DNA of 14,346 nucleotides, from positions 1 to 14,346 of the forward strand of contig CANCAO010000010.1 in NCBI GenBank assembly GCA_947374105.1. The letters run 5' to 3'. Source of the stretch: Comamonadaceae bacterium (GTDB taxonomy: Bacteria; Pseudomonadota; Gammaproteobacteria; Burkholderiales; Burkholderiaceae_C). Every line of letters begins with the position of its first letter. The stretch's first letter is position 1. Shown here piece after piece: positions 5,830-13,128 of this stretch. Both the position numbers and the translations under genes were made by a program. The notes beneath the pieces are model-generated. The model ran no database searches and was not told the DNA's origin. It saw only the letters and a list, made by a program, of their open reading frames with translations.

Positions 5830-6549
5830 ATGGGCAAATTTACAAACTCAATCATGGAAACACTTCAATCCACCGAAATTCCATTGACTGAGCGCGCCTA
5901 CCGCGACTTGCGCAATGCCATCGTGCGCTGTGAGTACGAGCCCGGAGAGCGCCTGCGTGTGGAGGATCTCGCCAAACGTTGGGACATCAGCAGCAGCCCC
6001 GTGCGGGAAGCCCTCAGCCGACTTTGCGAGCAAGGCTTTGTCCGCTCTTTGGACAAGCGTGGGTTTCGGGTCGCACCACTGACGACCGAGGACATCATGG
6101 ATCTGACGCGCGTGCGTCGCTTGATCGAAAGCGAAGCGCTTCGCGATGCCATAGCGCACGGGACGGATGCCTGGGAGGCATCCATTGTGGCTGCCGGCCA
6201 CTCACTCGGTTTGATTGAGCAGCGCCTCGGCGGCAAACCGGTCGCACTGGACAACGCCTGGTCAGAGCGGCATCGCGCTTTTCACCTGGCGTTTTATTCC
6301 ACTTGCACATCGTCGCTGCTGCTGGATCTTGTCAACGAACTCTTCGATCGCGCTGAGCGTTATCGACGATTCTCGGCAAGCCATCGTGTTGCAGAGATCA
6401 GCAAGCACAACGAACACGAAGAGTTGATGCGCGTAGTGCTATCGCGCGACATCGCCAAAGCTGTTGAGTATCTTCTGCGCCATATCAGCAGCACAGAGAA
6501 AAGAGTCTGCATGGCCTTGGAGATGATCCAAAGCAAAGGAAAATCTTAA
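5830..6549 (+). CDS. GntR-family transcriptional regulator, FCD (FadR/VanR) subfamily
   Basis: 239 residues. The N-terminal winged helix-turn-helix (about 17-83) contains LTERAYRDLRNAIVRCEYEPGE and the recognition region LAKRWDISSSPVREALSRL, followed by the wing SLDKRGFRVAPL. The C-terminal all-helical FCD domain (about 88-220) binds a small acid, often through a metal site; candidate ligands are His152, His196 and His218. It diverges from the FAH operon, the classic arrangement for a local repressor released by a pathway substrate or intermediate. The start is uncertain: ATG at 5830 and an in-frame ATG at 5854 both lack a clear ribosome-binding site; 5830 is the earliest start after an in-frame stop at 5797. 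Its 3' end is 12 nt from the convergent MFS gene. Effector unknown. Confidence 0.92.
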   Translation: MGKFTNSIMETLQSTEIPLTERAYRDLRNAIVRCEYEPGERLRVEDLAKRWDISSSPVREALSRLCEQGFVRSLDKRGFRVAPLTTEDIMDLTRVRRLIESEALRDAIAHGTDAWEASIVAAGHSLGLIEQRLGGKPVALDNAWSERHRAFHLAFYSTCTSSLLLDLVNELFDRAERYRRFSASHRVAEISKHNEHEELMRVVLSRDIAKAVEYLLRHISSTEKRVCMALEMIQSKGKS

Positions 6550-6561
6550 GCCTGCACGGTT

Positions 6562-7788
6562 TTAGCGCTTGTCCTGGGAAAGCCCAGGCGACTCGACCCT
6601 GAGCCCCCAAGCCGCGCGCGAGCCCAGGCCCACCATCAGGCCCACCGCCCAGAACACGACCGAGACACCCACCACCGCACCCACGGTGCCAAACAGCATG
6701 GGCATGAGCACGCTGGAGCCGTTCAGCGACATGAGCCGCAAGCCCAAAGCTTCTCCCTGACGGTCTTTGGGCGTGATCTGGTGCAAGGTGCTCATGATCA
6801 TGGGCTGCACAGAGCCCAACACCAGACCCAGCAAGACCGAGCACAAGCCCATAGTCCAGGGTGACTGCATGAAAGGGTAAATACCAAACAACAGCGCCGT
6901 GAGCAGCATGGCCACGGTGGTCACCACCCACTCGCGCAAGTGTGCTGCGATCAGCGGCAGCACCACGCGCACAGCCGCAGCGGCCAGGGCAAAAGCGCCC
7001 AGCAAAGTGCCGATGACAGAGGCGCTGAAACCGCGCTCATGGCCGATGACCGGGATGACAAAACTGTGCACATCCCAGCACGAGGACATGAACCAGTTCA
7101 CCAGCAGCAGGCGCTGCATCATGGGCACGCGCAGCAAGTCCCATGAATTGCGCGGCTGCACTTGCCCCCGGTCTTGCGCGACGGGTAATTCCCGCGTGTA
7201 GCGCACCAGCGCCCATGAAGCCAATGGCAGCAAGGCCATGACCATGAAGGCCACGCGATATCCGGAAAAATCACCCTCCTGCCCACCGATGAGCCCACCT
7301 CCGTAATCAATGAGCAAGCCCGCTAAAAAAGGTCCCAGAAAATTAGACACAGCAGGGCCGATGGCCAACCAACTGAACACCTGCTTGAGTTCGGTGGCGT
7401 CACGCGCTGCATGACCCACATGACGCTGTAGCGCAATGGCCGCGGCCCCGGTCGCGCCCCCCGTCAGCAAAGCGCTCACGCACAACACCGGAAAAACCGG
7501 AAAAGCGACCGCCAAGCCCGCCCCGAGCGAAGACGCCATAACAGCCAGTCGAACCGGGCGTTTGAGGCCATGCCGATCCGCATAGCGCCCTGCGGGCAAA
7601 GCCAAAAAGACCTGAGTCAGCGCAAACAAGGCCAGCAAGAACCCCACCGCCAAGGGGCTATAGCCTTGATTCAAGGCCAGCAAAGGAGCGGCCAGTCGCG
7701 TGCCCGCCATGCAGGCGTGCAAGCAGATGTGGCCGCCAATCAGGCGTGCCAGAGCAAAGCGCACAGGTTTCGGGTTGACGGCGTGCAC
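6562..7788 (-). CDS. Major facilitator superfamily transporter
   Basis: 408 residues, hydrophobic throughout, consistent with 12 membrane helices. The MFS motif A between helices 2 and 3 reads GRYADRHGLKRP (about 67-78), and a helix-4/5 region rich in Gly and Ala follows. A longer hydrophilic loop (about 205-228, TRELPVAQDRGQVQPRN) separates the two six-helix halves. The start is GTG, whose G is the last base of the rmuC stop (TAGTG), so the genes overlap by 1 nt; there is no obvious independent ribosome-binding site. The architecture resembles drug/metabolite efflux members, but substrate and direction cannot be inferred. It ends 12 nt from the convergent GntR gene. Confidence 0.9.
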   Translation of the reverse strand: MHAVNPKPVRFALARLIGGHICLHACMAGTRLAAPLLALNQGYSPLAVGFLLALFALTQVFLALPAGRYADRHGLKRPVRLAVMASSLGAGLAVAFPVFPVLCVSALLTGGATGAAAIALQRHVGHAARDATELKQVFSWLAIGPAVSNFLGPFLAGLLIDYGGGLIGGQEGDFSGYRVAFMVMALLPLASWALVRYTRELPVAQDRGQVQPRNSWDLLRVPMMQRLLLVNWFMSSCWDVHSFVIPVIGHERGFSASVIGTLLGAFALAAAAVRVVLPLIAAHLREWVVTTVAMLLTALLFGIYPFMQSPWTMGLCSVLLGLVLGSVQPMIMSTLHQITPKDRQGEALGLRLMSLNGSSVLMPMLFGTVGAVVGVSVVFWAVGLMVGLGSRAAWGLRVESPGLSQDKR

Positions 7789-9140
7789 TAATCAGCGTCT
7801 TTATCAACCGGCAGCATCGCCTGCGATTGCTCATCCGACAGGGCTTCAACTTGGCGCAAGGCGCGGCCCATGGCGCGGCTGCGGGTCTCGGCACTGTTCA
7901 GCGTGTTGAGCACAGTTTCGGTTTGTGATTTGACCTTGGCCAACACGTCGCCAAACTTGCCAAACTCGGTCTTGACCGCGCCCAACACTTGCCACACCTC
8001 GCTGGAGCGTTTCTCCAACGCCAGCGTGCGAAAGCCCATTTGCAGGCTGCTCAACATCGCCAACAAAGTGGTTGGGCCTGCAAGGGTGATGCGGTGCTCG
8101 CGCTGTAAGACCTCCATCAAGCCGGGACGGCGCAGCACTTCGGCGTACAGACCTTCCGTGGGTAAAAACAAAATGGCGAAGTCTGTGGTGTACGGGGGCT
8201 CTACGTATTTCTCGGCAATGGACTTGGCCTCTAGCCGGATGCGCGCCTCCAGCGCCTTGCCTGCGGCCTCGGCCGCCACGACGTCGGCACGGCCTTGCGC
8301 GTCGAGCAAGCGCTCGTAGTCTTCGTTCGGAAACTTGGCGTCAATCGGCAACCACAGCGGCTCGCCGTTGTCAGATTTACCGGGCAGCTTGATGGCAAAG
8401 TCCACCACGTTCTTACTCCCGGGCCGGGTTGCAATTTGCACCGCATATTGGTCGGGCACAAACACTTGCTCCAGCAGGGCCGCAAGCTGCGCCTCACCAA
8501 ACATGCCGCGCGTCTTGACGTTGGTGAGCAGGTGTTTGAGGTCGCCCACACCCTGCGCCAGGGTCTGCATTTCGCCCAGGCCTTTGTGCACCTGCTCCAG
8601 CCGGTCTGCGACTTGCTTGAAGCTCTCGCCCAGACGGGCTTGCAAGGTGGTTTGCAGCTTCTCGTCCACCGTGGCGCGCATTTCGTCCAGCTTGGCGGCG
8701 TTGCTGAACTGGAGTTGCTTGAGTTGCGCGTCCAGGGTTTCTCGCACCTCATTCATGCGGCGGGCGTTGGCTTCGCTCACGGCTTGCAGTTGTGTGGTCA
8801 ATGTGTCCGAGAGTGTTTTTTGCAGCAGGGCGAGTTGCTGACCAAACGCATCAATCTGGGTGTTTTGCGTGCGAGTGGCTTCCGCGCCTTGCTGCACCAG
8901 CGTTTGTTGAAACGTGGCCAGGGTCTGCGTCAACTCTTGGCGTCCGCCGCGTGACGATTCGCTGATCTCGCGCCGCAGCTCTCGCTCCAGGCGCTCGGTG
9001 TTGGTGTTGAGCGCGCCCAGCAACTCGGCACGGCTGCCATCGTCAGGTGGCGCTTGTGGCTTGCGCAACAGCAGCCACAGCAAGAGCAGCAGGTTCGCGG
9101 CTGCGAGTGTGATCAGGGTCAAAGTTGGCCAGTCGTTCAT
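7788..9140 (-). CDS. rmuC: DNA recombination protein RmuC
   Basis: 450 residues. A single N-terminal membrane segment (about 5-26, LTLITLAAANLLLLLWLLL) anchors it. A long Gln/Glu/Arg-rich coiled coil follows (about 35-200). The RmuC core domain (about 195-425) includes VKTRGMFGEAQLAALLEQV, VDFAIKLPG, LPIDAKFPNEDYERL and FLPTEGLYAEVLRR. RmuC limits inversions and rearrangements at short inverted repeats and has a predicted restriction-endonuclease-like core; the VDFAIKLPG and IDAKFP segments fit that nuclease fold. It starts 13 nt after the hydroxyacid dehydrogenase and overlaps the MFS gene by 1 nt. No good Shine-Dalgarno is visible upstream of its ATG. Identification is firm. Confidence 0.95.
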   Translation of the reverse strand: MNDWPTLTLITLAAANLLLLLWLLLRKPQAPPDDGSRAELLGALNTNTERLERELRREISESSRGGRQELTQTLATFQQTLVQQGAEATRTQNTQIDAFGQQLALLQKTLSDTLTTQLQAVSEANARRMNEVRETLDAQLKQLQFSNAAKLDEMRATVDEKLQTTLQARLGESFKQVADRLEQVHKGLGEMQTLAQGVGDLKHLLTNVKTRGMFGEAQLAALLEQVFVPDQYAVQIATRPGSKNVVDFAIKLPGKSDNGEPLWLPIDAKFPNEDYERLLDAQGRADVVAAEAAGKALEARIRLEAKSIAEKYVEPPYTTDFAILFLPTEGLYAEVLRRPGLMEVLQREHRITLAGPTTLLAMLSSLQMGFRTLALEKRSSEVWQVLGAVKTEFGKFGDVLAKVKSQTETVLNTLNSAETRSRAMGRALRQVEALSDEQSQAMLPVDKDAD

Positions 9141-9153
9141 GCGCTAATTCGCA

Positions 9154-10122
9154 TCAAGCGGCGTTAAGCGGTGTTAAGGCCTTGCCATGGGTGAAGAAGG
9201 CAATCAGGTTGTCTGCCGCCAAGTTAGCCATGGCCAGTCGCGTGGGAACGCTGGCGCTGGCGATGTGCGGGGTCAACACCACATTGGGTACGGTGAGCAA
9301 ATCTGGGTGAATGGCGGGCTCGCCCTCAAATACATCCAGCCCCGCTGCGGAAATGCGTCTGTCACGCAGAGCAGCAGCCAGGGCGGCGTCATCGACAATG
9401 CCGCCGCGTGCGATGTTGACCAGCGTGGCGGTGGGTTTCATCAGTGCCAGCTCGGCAGCACCAATGGCGTGATGAGACGATGCCGAATACGGCAGCACCA
9501 GCACCAAATGATCGGCCGTTTTGAGCAGTTCTTCTTTGCTGACATAGCGGGCCTTGCAAGCGTCCTCGCTCGCCGCATCGAGGCGCGAGCGGTTGTGGTA
9601 AATCACGTTCATGCCAAAGCCATGAGCACCGCGCTTGGCGATGCCCTGGCCGATGCGGCCCATGCCGAGAATGCCGAGTGTGGCACCGTGGATATCAGAG
9701 CCAGCAAACATGTCGTAGCTCCACTTCGTCCACTGGCCCGCACGCAGGTAATGCTCGCTCTCAGTCATGCGGCGTGCGGTGGCCATCATGAGAGTAAAGC
9801 CGAAGTCGGCCGTAGTCTCGGTCAACACGTCGGGCGTGTTGGTGGCCAGCACGCCGGCCGCCGTCATGGCCGCGATATCAAAGTTGTTGTAGCCCACAGC
9901 CATGTTGGCGCAGATTTTGAGTTGCGGGCAAGCGGCCAGAACCTCGGCGTCAATGCGGTCGGTGCCGGTGGTCAAGGTGCCGACCTTGCCTTGCAACTTG
10001 TTGGTCAATTGTGCCTTGGACCAGGTTTCATCGGTCTGGTTACTGGTGACGTCGAAGACTTGCTCCAGCTTTTGCAGCACTTCAGGGAAGATGGCTCGCG
10101 CCACCAAGAGAGACGGTTTCAT
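9154..10122 (-). CDS. D-isomer-specific 2-hydroxyacid dehydrogenase (glyoxylate/hydroxypyruvate reductase-like)
   Basis: 322 residues from the chosen ATG. The split catalytic domain flanks a Rossmann domain (about 100-285) with the nucleotide loop GMGRIGQG at 153-160. Catalytic residues are Arg239 (NIARGG), Glu268 (DVFEGEP) and His286 (TPHIASAS), the standard triad. Arg after the second beta strand (YHNRSR, 175-180) favours NADPH, as in GhrB-type glyoxylate/2-ketogluconate reductases, so the probable reaction is reduction of a 2-keto acid. The frame stays open to a TTG at 10140 that would overlap the antiporter stop (TTGA) and add MKKEAI. The ATG at 10122 is preferred because it has an AGAAG-like element about 5 nt upstream and aligns with the family start. 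Confidence 0.92.
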   Translation of the reverse strand: MKPSLLVARAIFPEVLQKLEQVFDVTSNQTDETWSKAQLTNKLQGKVGTLTTGTDRIDAEVLAACPQLKICANMAVGYNNFDIAAMTAAGVLATNTPDVLTETTADFGFTLMMATARRMTESEHYLRAGQWTKWSYDMFAGSDIHGATLGILGMGRIGQGIAKRGAHGFGMNVIYHNRSRLDAASEDACKARYVSKEELLKTADHLVLVLPYSASSHHAIGAAELALMKPTATLVNIARGGIVDDAALAAALRDRRISAAGLDVFEGEPAIHPDLLTVPNVVLTPHIASASVPTRLAMANLAADNLIAFFTHGKALTPLNAA

Positions 10123-10136
10123 GATCGCTTCTTTCT

Positions 10137-11477
10137 TCAAAGTTTATCAAGGATTTTCAGTTTCCCGGCCCACCACGGGGTCAAGGCTGGCAACAGTGTT
10201 AGCGTCCAAATGACCACCCAGGCGGTCAGTGGCATGAGCAGACTCAGCTCAGGGAACTGAGCCACGGTCATCACGGCCAGTACTACGGGGATCACGCCCG
10301 TCTCACGCACGGCACACAAGAACAATTTTTCTTTGAGGCTGATGGCGCTGGGCAACAAGGAAAGGAAAACAGCCAAGGGTCTTGCAACCCCCATGAACAA
10401 CAGCGAGACGGCCAAGCCGAGCAGGGCCGTATTCCCCAAGTCCTGCACCGCCACAAAGGGCCCCACCATCATGAAAATCGTGGGCTTGGCCACGCTCTCA
10501 ATCTTGGTTTCCATGCTGTGAATCAAGGTGTGAAACGCTTGAGAGCCACGGTTGAGGTTACCCAGCAAACCGGCAATGAACGCAGCTAGAAAACCATTGC
10601 CATGAATCATTTGCGCCAGCAAAAAAGTAAGTAATGGTAGGCCCAACGCAATGGCAAAGTCATACATCGGCTCCGCAGCGCCGCTCTCATAGTGAGCGCG
10701 CTTGTAGCGCTCGAACAGAACCATACACAACCAACCGATCAGGCCTGCAAGGGTGCCAAAGAAAAATTGCTGACCCAACAACAGCAAGTTGCCCGCGCTG
10801 AACAGGCCTGAAGTCAGCCCACTCAAACCCTCCAGCTTGGCCCCACCCAGAATCAAAGCCGCCACAGCTGAGGTGAAGATGGCACCCACGGCGTCGTTGA
10901 GCGCGCTCTCGGCCACGGCCATATCGGAAACACGTCGGTACTCGGGCTTGATGACCAGCTGCTTCAAGGTCGGGATCAGGGCTGCGGGGTCGGTGGAGCC
11001 CAAAATAGCGGCCAGCAAAGCGGCTGTTTTGCCGTCCAGCCCCACCCACAACAGCAGCACGTAGGTGACGAGGAAGGTGATCAGATAGCCCACCACGGCG
11101 ATCATCACCGTTGGATAGGCAATCTTCAAAAACTCATGGCGATCAATCTCATCACCGCCCGATTTCAAAATGATCGCGGCCAGCAAGGTACAGACCACGA
11201 CAGCCAGCGTGAGCTGAACCGACAAGGGGGCTAGCGCGTCGTGCAGGACGATGCCCACCAGTAATTGAAGCGTGAAGTTGGGGAAGATCGTGCCTTCGGC
11301 GACCTTGCTGCACGCCCAGCCAAACCCCAAGAACAAACTGACGCACCACAGCGTGGCGGCGATAGCAGATTCAACCCCACCCAGATCATTAATGCGTGTC
11401 AACAACAGAGGTGCAAGCCCGTTCAGAAGCCAAGCAAGGCCAAAAAGAAGGCCGACTTTGAGATAGTTCATCGCCAT
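10137..11477 (-). CDS. Na+/H+ antiporter, CPA1/NhaP-type
   Basis: 446 residues, predominantly hydrophobic, about 12-13 membrane helices. Exchanger signatures are GSTDPAALIPT (Asp163, helix of the ion site) and AESALNDAVG (Glu190, Asn194-Asp195). The Asn-Asp pair, rather than Asp-Asp, is typical of electroneutral CPA1 exchangers. RETGVIPVVLA near residues 390-400 matches the conserved Arg-containing helix of NhaP proteins. It would exchange Na+ or K+ for protons across the inner membrane. A second in-frame ATG lies at 11471; neither start has a strong ribosome-binding site. It is 57 nt downstream of the nitroreductase and 14 nt upstream of the hydroxyacid dehydrogenase. Ion specificity cannot be read from sequence. 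Confidence 0.92.
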   Translation of the reverse strand: MAMNYLKVGLLFGLAWLLNGLAPLLLTRINDLGGVESAIAATLWCVSLFLGFGWACSKVAEGTIFPNFTLQLLVGIVLHDALAPLSVQLTLAVVVCTLLAAIILKSGGDEIDRHEFLKIAYPTVMIAVVGYLITFLVTYVLLLWVGLDGKTAALLAAILGSTDPAALIPTLKQLVIKPEYRRVSDMAVAESALNDAVGAIFTSAVAALILGGAKLEGLSGLTSGLFSAGNLLLLGQQFFFGTLAGLIGWLCMVLFERYKRAHYESGAAEPMYDFAIALGLPLLTFLLAQMIHGNGFLAAFIAGLLGNLNRGSQAFHTLIHSMETKIESVAKPTIFMMVGPFVAVQDLGNTALLGLAVSLLFMGVARPLAVFLSLLPSAISLKEKLFLCAVRETGVIPVVLAVMTVAQFPELSLLMPLTAWVVIWTLTLLPALTPWWAGKLKILDKL

Positions 11478-11534
11478 GTCTTGTTCACACGAAAGGCGTG
11501 GACCACGGGTTCAAAGCTCGCAAGGTTGTGCCCC

Positions 11535-12233
11535 TTATTCCAACCAGTGCGTAAACTCTTCTGCGGGCACACGCGGCGTGTAAAAAGTATTGACCAAGGC
11601 ATTCTCATCGGCATAGCCCAAGGCCATACCGCACACCAGCATTTCGTCAGGGCCTGCACCGATCAACGGCATGATGATTTTTGAAAATCCATTCCATGCA
11701 GCTTGTGGGCAGGTGTGCAAGCCGCGCGCACGCGCCGCAAGCATGAGGTTTTGCATGAACATGCCGTAGTCCATCAGCGAGCCCCGCCCCATCACCCGGT
11801 CCAGCGTGAACATGAGCCCGACCGGAGCGTCAAACAACTGGAAATTACGCTGGTGCTGAGCGTGCATCTTGTCCTTGTCACCTTTTTCAATGCCGAGCAG
11901 GCCATACAGGCTCCAACCATTTTCACGCCGCCGGTCGATATAAGGACTCACCCATTTCTGAGGGTAGTAATCGTATTCCTCCCGGTAGTCGGCGGCGAGC
12001 GCGGGGTTGGCCCGAAGGGCATCGTGAGCGGCACAGACTTGCTTCACCAAGGTGTCCCGCGTGGCACCTTGCAACACATAGACCTGCCAGGGCTGGGTGT
12101 TGGTGCCTGAGGGCGCACGGCTGGCCAGTTGGATCAGCTCTGTGATGAGTTGTCTGGGCACTGGTTGTTGGTTGAATGCACGGATGGACGTGCGCGAGTT
12201 GATGGCTTCATCGACGGACATAGGTGTTGTCAT
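11535..12233 (-). CDS. FMN-dependent nitroreductase family protein
   Basis: 232 residues. FMN-binding motifs are RTSIRAF (14-20), RAPSGTNTQPWQ (39-50) and the C-terminal CGMALGYAD (191-199). A charged insert (about 78-115, ADYREEYDYYPQKWV onward) covers the active site, as in 4-nitrobenzoate-reductase-like (PnbA/NfnB-type) members. It probably reduces nitro-aromatics or quinones with NAD(P)H as a soluble homodimer; the physiological substrate is unknown. It is the first gene of the minus-strand run that continues into the antiporter, hydroxyacid dehydrogenase, rmuC and MFS genes. Its start faces the phasin promoter region. No clear Shine-Dalgarno precedes the ATG. Confidence 0.9.
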   Translation of the reverse strand: MTTPMSVDEAINSRTSIRAFNQQPVPRQLITELIQLASRAPSGTNTQPWQVYVLQGATRDTLVKQVCAAHDALRANPALAADYREEYDYYPQKWVSPYIDRRRENGWSLYGLLGIEKGDKDKMHAQHQRNFQLFDAPVGLMFTLDRVMGRGSLMDYGMFMQNLMLAARARGLHTCPQAAWNGFSKIIMPLIGAGPDEMLVCGMALGYADENALVNTFYTPRVPAEEFTHWLE

Positions 12234-12319
12234 ACAGGTGTTTACTTATTTAGGTTCTTGCACCTGATTTTGCCAGCCTATGTGAGCGACGCTATTGCGT
12301 CATGAATTTAGATGGCCCA

Positions 12320-12350
12320 CTCTATTTTGCTGCAATGCAGCAAAATAGAG
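12320..12350. promoter_or_regulatory. Upstream PhaR-type operator, 31-bp perfect palindrome
   Basis: Two perfect 15-bp arms flank one central A at 12335; the core is GCTGCAATGCAGC. This contains CTGC-N3-GCAG, the pattern reported (from memory) for the PHB-responsive repressor PhaR at phasin promoters. It ends 1 bp before the proposed -35 hexamer. The palindrome is directly visible; assignment to PhaR rests on family knowledge and the adjacent phasin gene. Confidence 0.75.
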
Positions 12351-12351
12351 C

Positions 12352-12379
12352 TTGCAATTGATTTTGACGCCTCTACAAT
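12352..12379 (+). promoter_or_regulatory. Sigma-70-type phasin promoter
   Basis: -35 TTGCAA (12352-12357), 16-bp spacer, -10 TACAAT (12374-12379), predicting a start near 12386. It lies between two PhaR-type boxes, which supports the choice. An alternative is TTGACG (12364-12369) with TATGTT (12386-12391), but that -10 would fall inside the second operator. Confidence 0.6.
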
Positions 12380-12386
12380 ACTGTTT

Positions 12387-12403
12387 ATGTTGCAATGCAG
12401 CAT
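12387..12403. promoter_or_regulatory. Downstream PhaR-type operator at the transcription start
   Basis: An imperfect 17-bp palindrome (one mismatched pair) with core TTGCAATGCAGC, sharing TGCAATGCAGCA with the upstream box. Its centre, 12395, is exactly 60 bp from the upstream centre. Covering the predicted +1 site, it would block initiation when occupied. Confidence 0.7.
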
Positions 12404-12434
12404 TTATTATTAGCCTACCCTTAAGGAGTTTGAG

Positions 12435-12977
12435 ATGTTGACTGTTGATCAAGTAATTGCCGCACACAAAGCAAATGTCGAGACCCTGTTTGGTCTGACC
12501 AACACCGCCTTTGAAGGCGTTGAAAAGTTGGTTGAGCTGAACCTGAGCGCCTCGCGCGCCACACTGTCTGACGTAGCAAACCAAACAACCTCCGCCTTGA
12601 GCATTAAAGATGCCCAAGAACTGCTGGCACTGCAATCGAGCCTGTTTCAGCCTTTGGCTGAAAAAACAGCAGCTTACAGCCGCCACCTGTACGACATCGC
12701 CAACGGCACCAGCGCCGAGTTCGGCAAGGCTGTCGAAGCCCAAGCCAGCGAAGCACAGAAAAAAATTCAAAGCTTGGTGGAAAGTACCTCTTTGAACGCT
12801 CCCGCTGGCTCTGACACCACAGTGGCAGCTATGAAAAGCGCTGTGGCTGCTGCCAGCAATGCGATGGAGTCGGTTCAAAAGTCGGTGAAACAAGCCACCG
12901 AATTGATGGAATCTAACTTCAAAGCTGTAACGTCGAATGTTGCTAGTGCAGCCAAACCTGCTGCCAAAAAACGTTAA
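12435..12977 (+). CDS. phaP: Phasin family protein (PHB granule-associated)
   Basis: 180 residues, entirely predicted helical and rich in Ala, Ser, Lys and Glu. The Phasin_2-type domain spans about 5-105 ([20 protein letters not shown], then the amphipathic repeats [24 protein letters not shown]). The C-terminal region (about 125-175) is an Ala/Ser/Val amphipathic helix ending in the basic tail AAKPAAKKR, as in many betaproteobacterial phasins. Phasins coat polyhydroxybutyrate granules and control their size and number. AAGGAG lies 6 nt before the ATG, an excellent ribosome-binding site for a highly expressed gene. Two PhaR-type palindromes bracket its promoter, implying repression when PHB is absent and release as granules titrate PhaR. 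The transcript ends at the strong terminator near 13128. Monocistronic. Confidence 0.93.
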   Translation: MLTVDQVIAAHKANVETLFGLTNTAFEGVEKLVELNLSASRATLSDVANQTTSALSIKDAQELLALQSSLFQPLAEKTAAYSRHLYDIANGTSAEFGKAVEAQASEAQKKIQSLVESTSLNAPAGSDTTVAAMKSAVAAASNAMESVQKSVKQATELMESNFKAVTSNVASAAKPAAKKR

Positions 12978-12989
12978 TCAAAATATCAG

Positions 12990-13022
12990 GTGAATTCAAG
13001 GGAAAACCCTTATATAATTCAC
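12990..13022 (+). other. Hairpin just after the phasin stop
   Basis: GTGAATT (12990-12996) pairs with AATTCAC (13016-13022), and AAGGG (12998-13002) with CCCTT (13007-13011), around an AAAA loop with a small asymmetric bulge. No U-run follows, so it may stabilise the mRNA 3' end rather than terminate. The right arm also contains TATAAT (13013-13018), which could instead be the -10 of a separate promoter for the RNA below; the matching -35 (GTGAAT, 12990-12995) is poor. Confidence 0.45.
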
Positions 13023-13024
13023 TC

Positions 13025-13128
13025 AATACAGAAATCTCTGATTTCTACTGGTTGTCTCCTCGGGTCTTTTCGTAACCTTCGGGTTCAGAGATCCTTCAAG
13101 GCCTCGTCTCAGGACGAGGCCTTTTTTT
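13025..13128 (+). ncRNA. Putative structured RNA: phasin 3' UTR or small RNA
   Basis: Roughly 100 nt between the post-phasin hairpin and the terminator's end. AGAAATC (13030-13036) can pair with GATTTCT (13040-13046). Alternatively ATCTCTGA (13034-13041) can pair with TCAGAGAT (13085-13092); the two folds exclude each other. AACC-TTCG-GGTT (13074-13085) forms a C(UUCG)G tetraloop hairpin. The segment ends in a strong intrinsic terminator. This is typical of 3'-UTR-derived regulatory RNAs, but I recognise no named family, and a plain structured 3' UTR is equally possible. Confidence 0.35.
13098..13128 (+). terminator. Strong intrinsic terminator of the phasin transcript
   Basis: A perfect 9-bp GC-rich stem (GGCCTCGTC with GACGAGGCC, extendable by two A-U pairs) closes a TCAG loop and is followed by seven T. 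The last T bases double as part of the TAA stop codon of the convergent patatin gene. On the minus strand only two T follow the stem, so it is a strong terminator only for the phasin side. Confidence 0.92.

Larger units (their letters stand above)
12234..12434. promoter_or_regulatory. Divergent intergenic region nitroreductase/phasin
   Basis: The 201-bp gap holds the whole phasin control region in its right half (listed separately). The left half must contain the nitroreductase promoter, but I see no convincing hexamer pair on the minus strand. It does show a weak inverted repeat, CAGGTG at 12235-12240 and CACCTG at 12261-12266, next to the nitroreductase start. Confidence 0.6.

Noticed and set aside
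6573..6588. CCTGGG-AAAG-CCCAGG hairpin near the GntR/MFS convergence as a terminator
   Set aside because: It lies inside the MFS coding region and no T-run follows on either strand.
8295..8954. 219-residue and overlapping plus-strand frames opposite rmuC
   Set aside because: Leu/Gln/His-rich mirror of the RmuC coiled-coil codons; no start context or motif.
9156..9180. Short AAGCGGYGTT near-repeat at the dehydrogenase 3' end
   Set aside because: Only two imperfect 10-bp copies within coding sequence; no sign of a functional repeat.
10123..10140. TTG start at 10140 for the 2-hydroxyacid dehydrogenase
   Set aside because: The downstream ATG at 10122 has a better ribosome-binding context and fits the family N-terminus; the TTGA overlap could be fortuitous.
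9187..10260. 357-residue open frame on the plus strand opposite the 2-hydroxyacid dehydrogenase
   Set aside because: It is antisense to a gene with an intact catalytic triad and has no recognisable domain; it is a GC-driven shadow frame.
12235..12266. CAGGTG...CACCTG inverted repeat as a nitroreductase operator
   Set aside because: Arms are only 6 bp with a 20-bp spacer; this is expected by chance, and no local regulator is encoded.
12300..12893. 197-residue Cys-rich minus-strand frame opposite the phasin gene
   Set aside because: The opposite strand has a strong promoter, operators, ribosome-binding site and a clear phasin; this frame would run through the operators and has no family signature.
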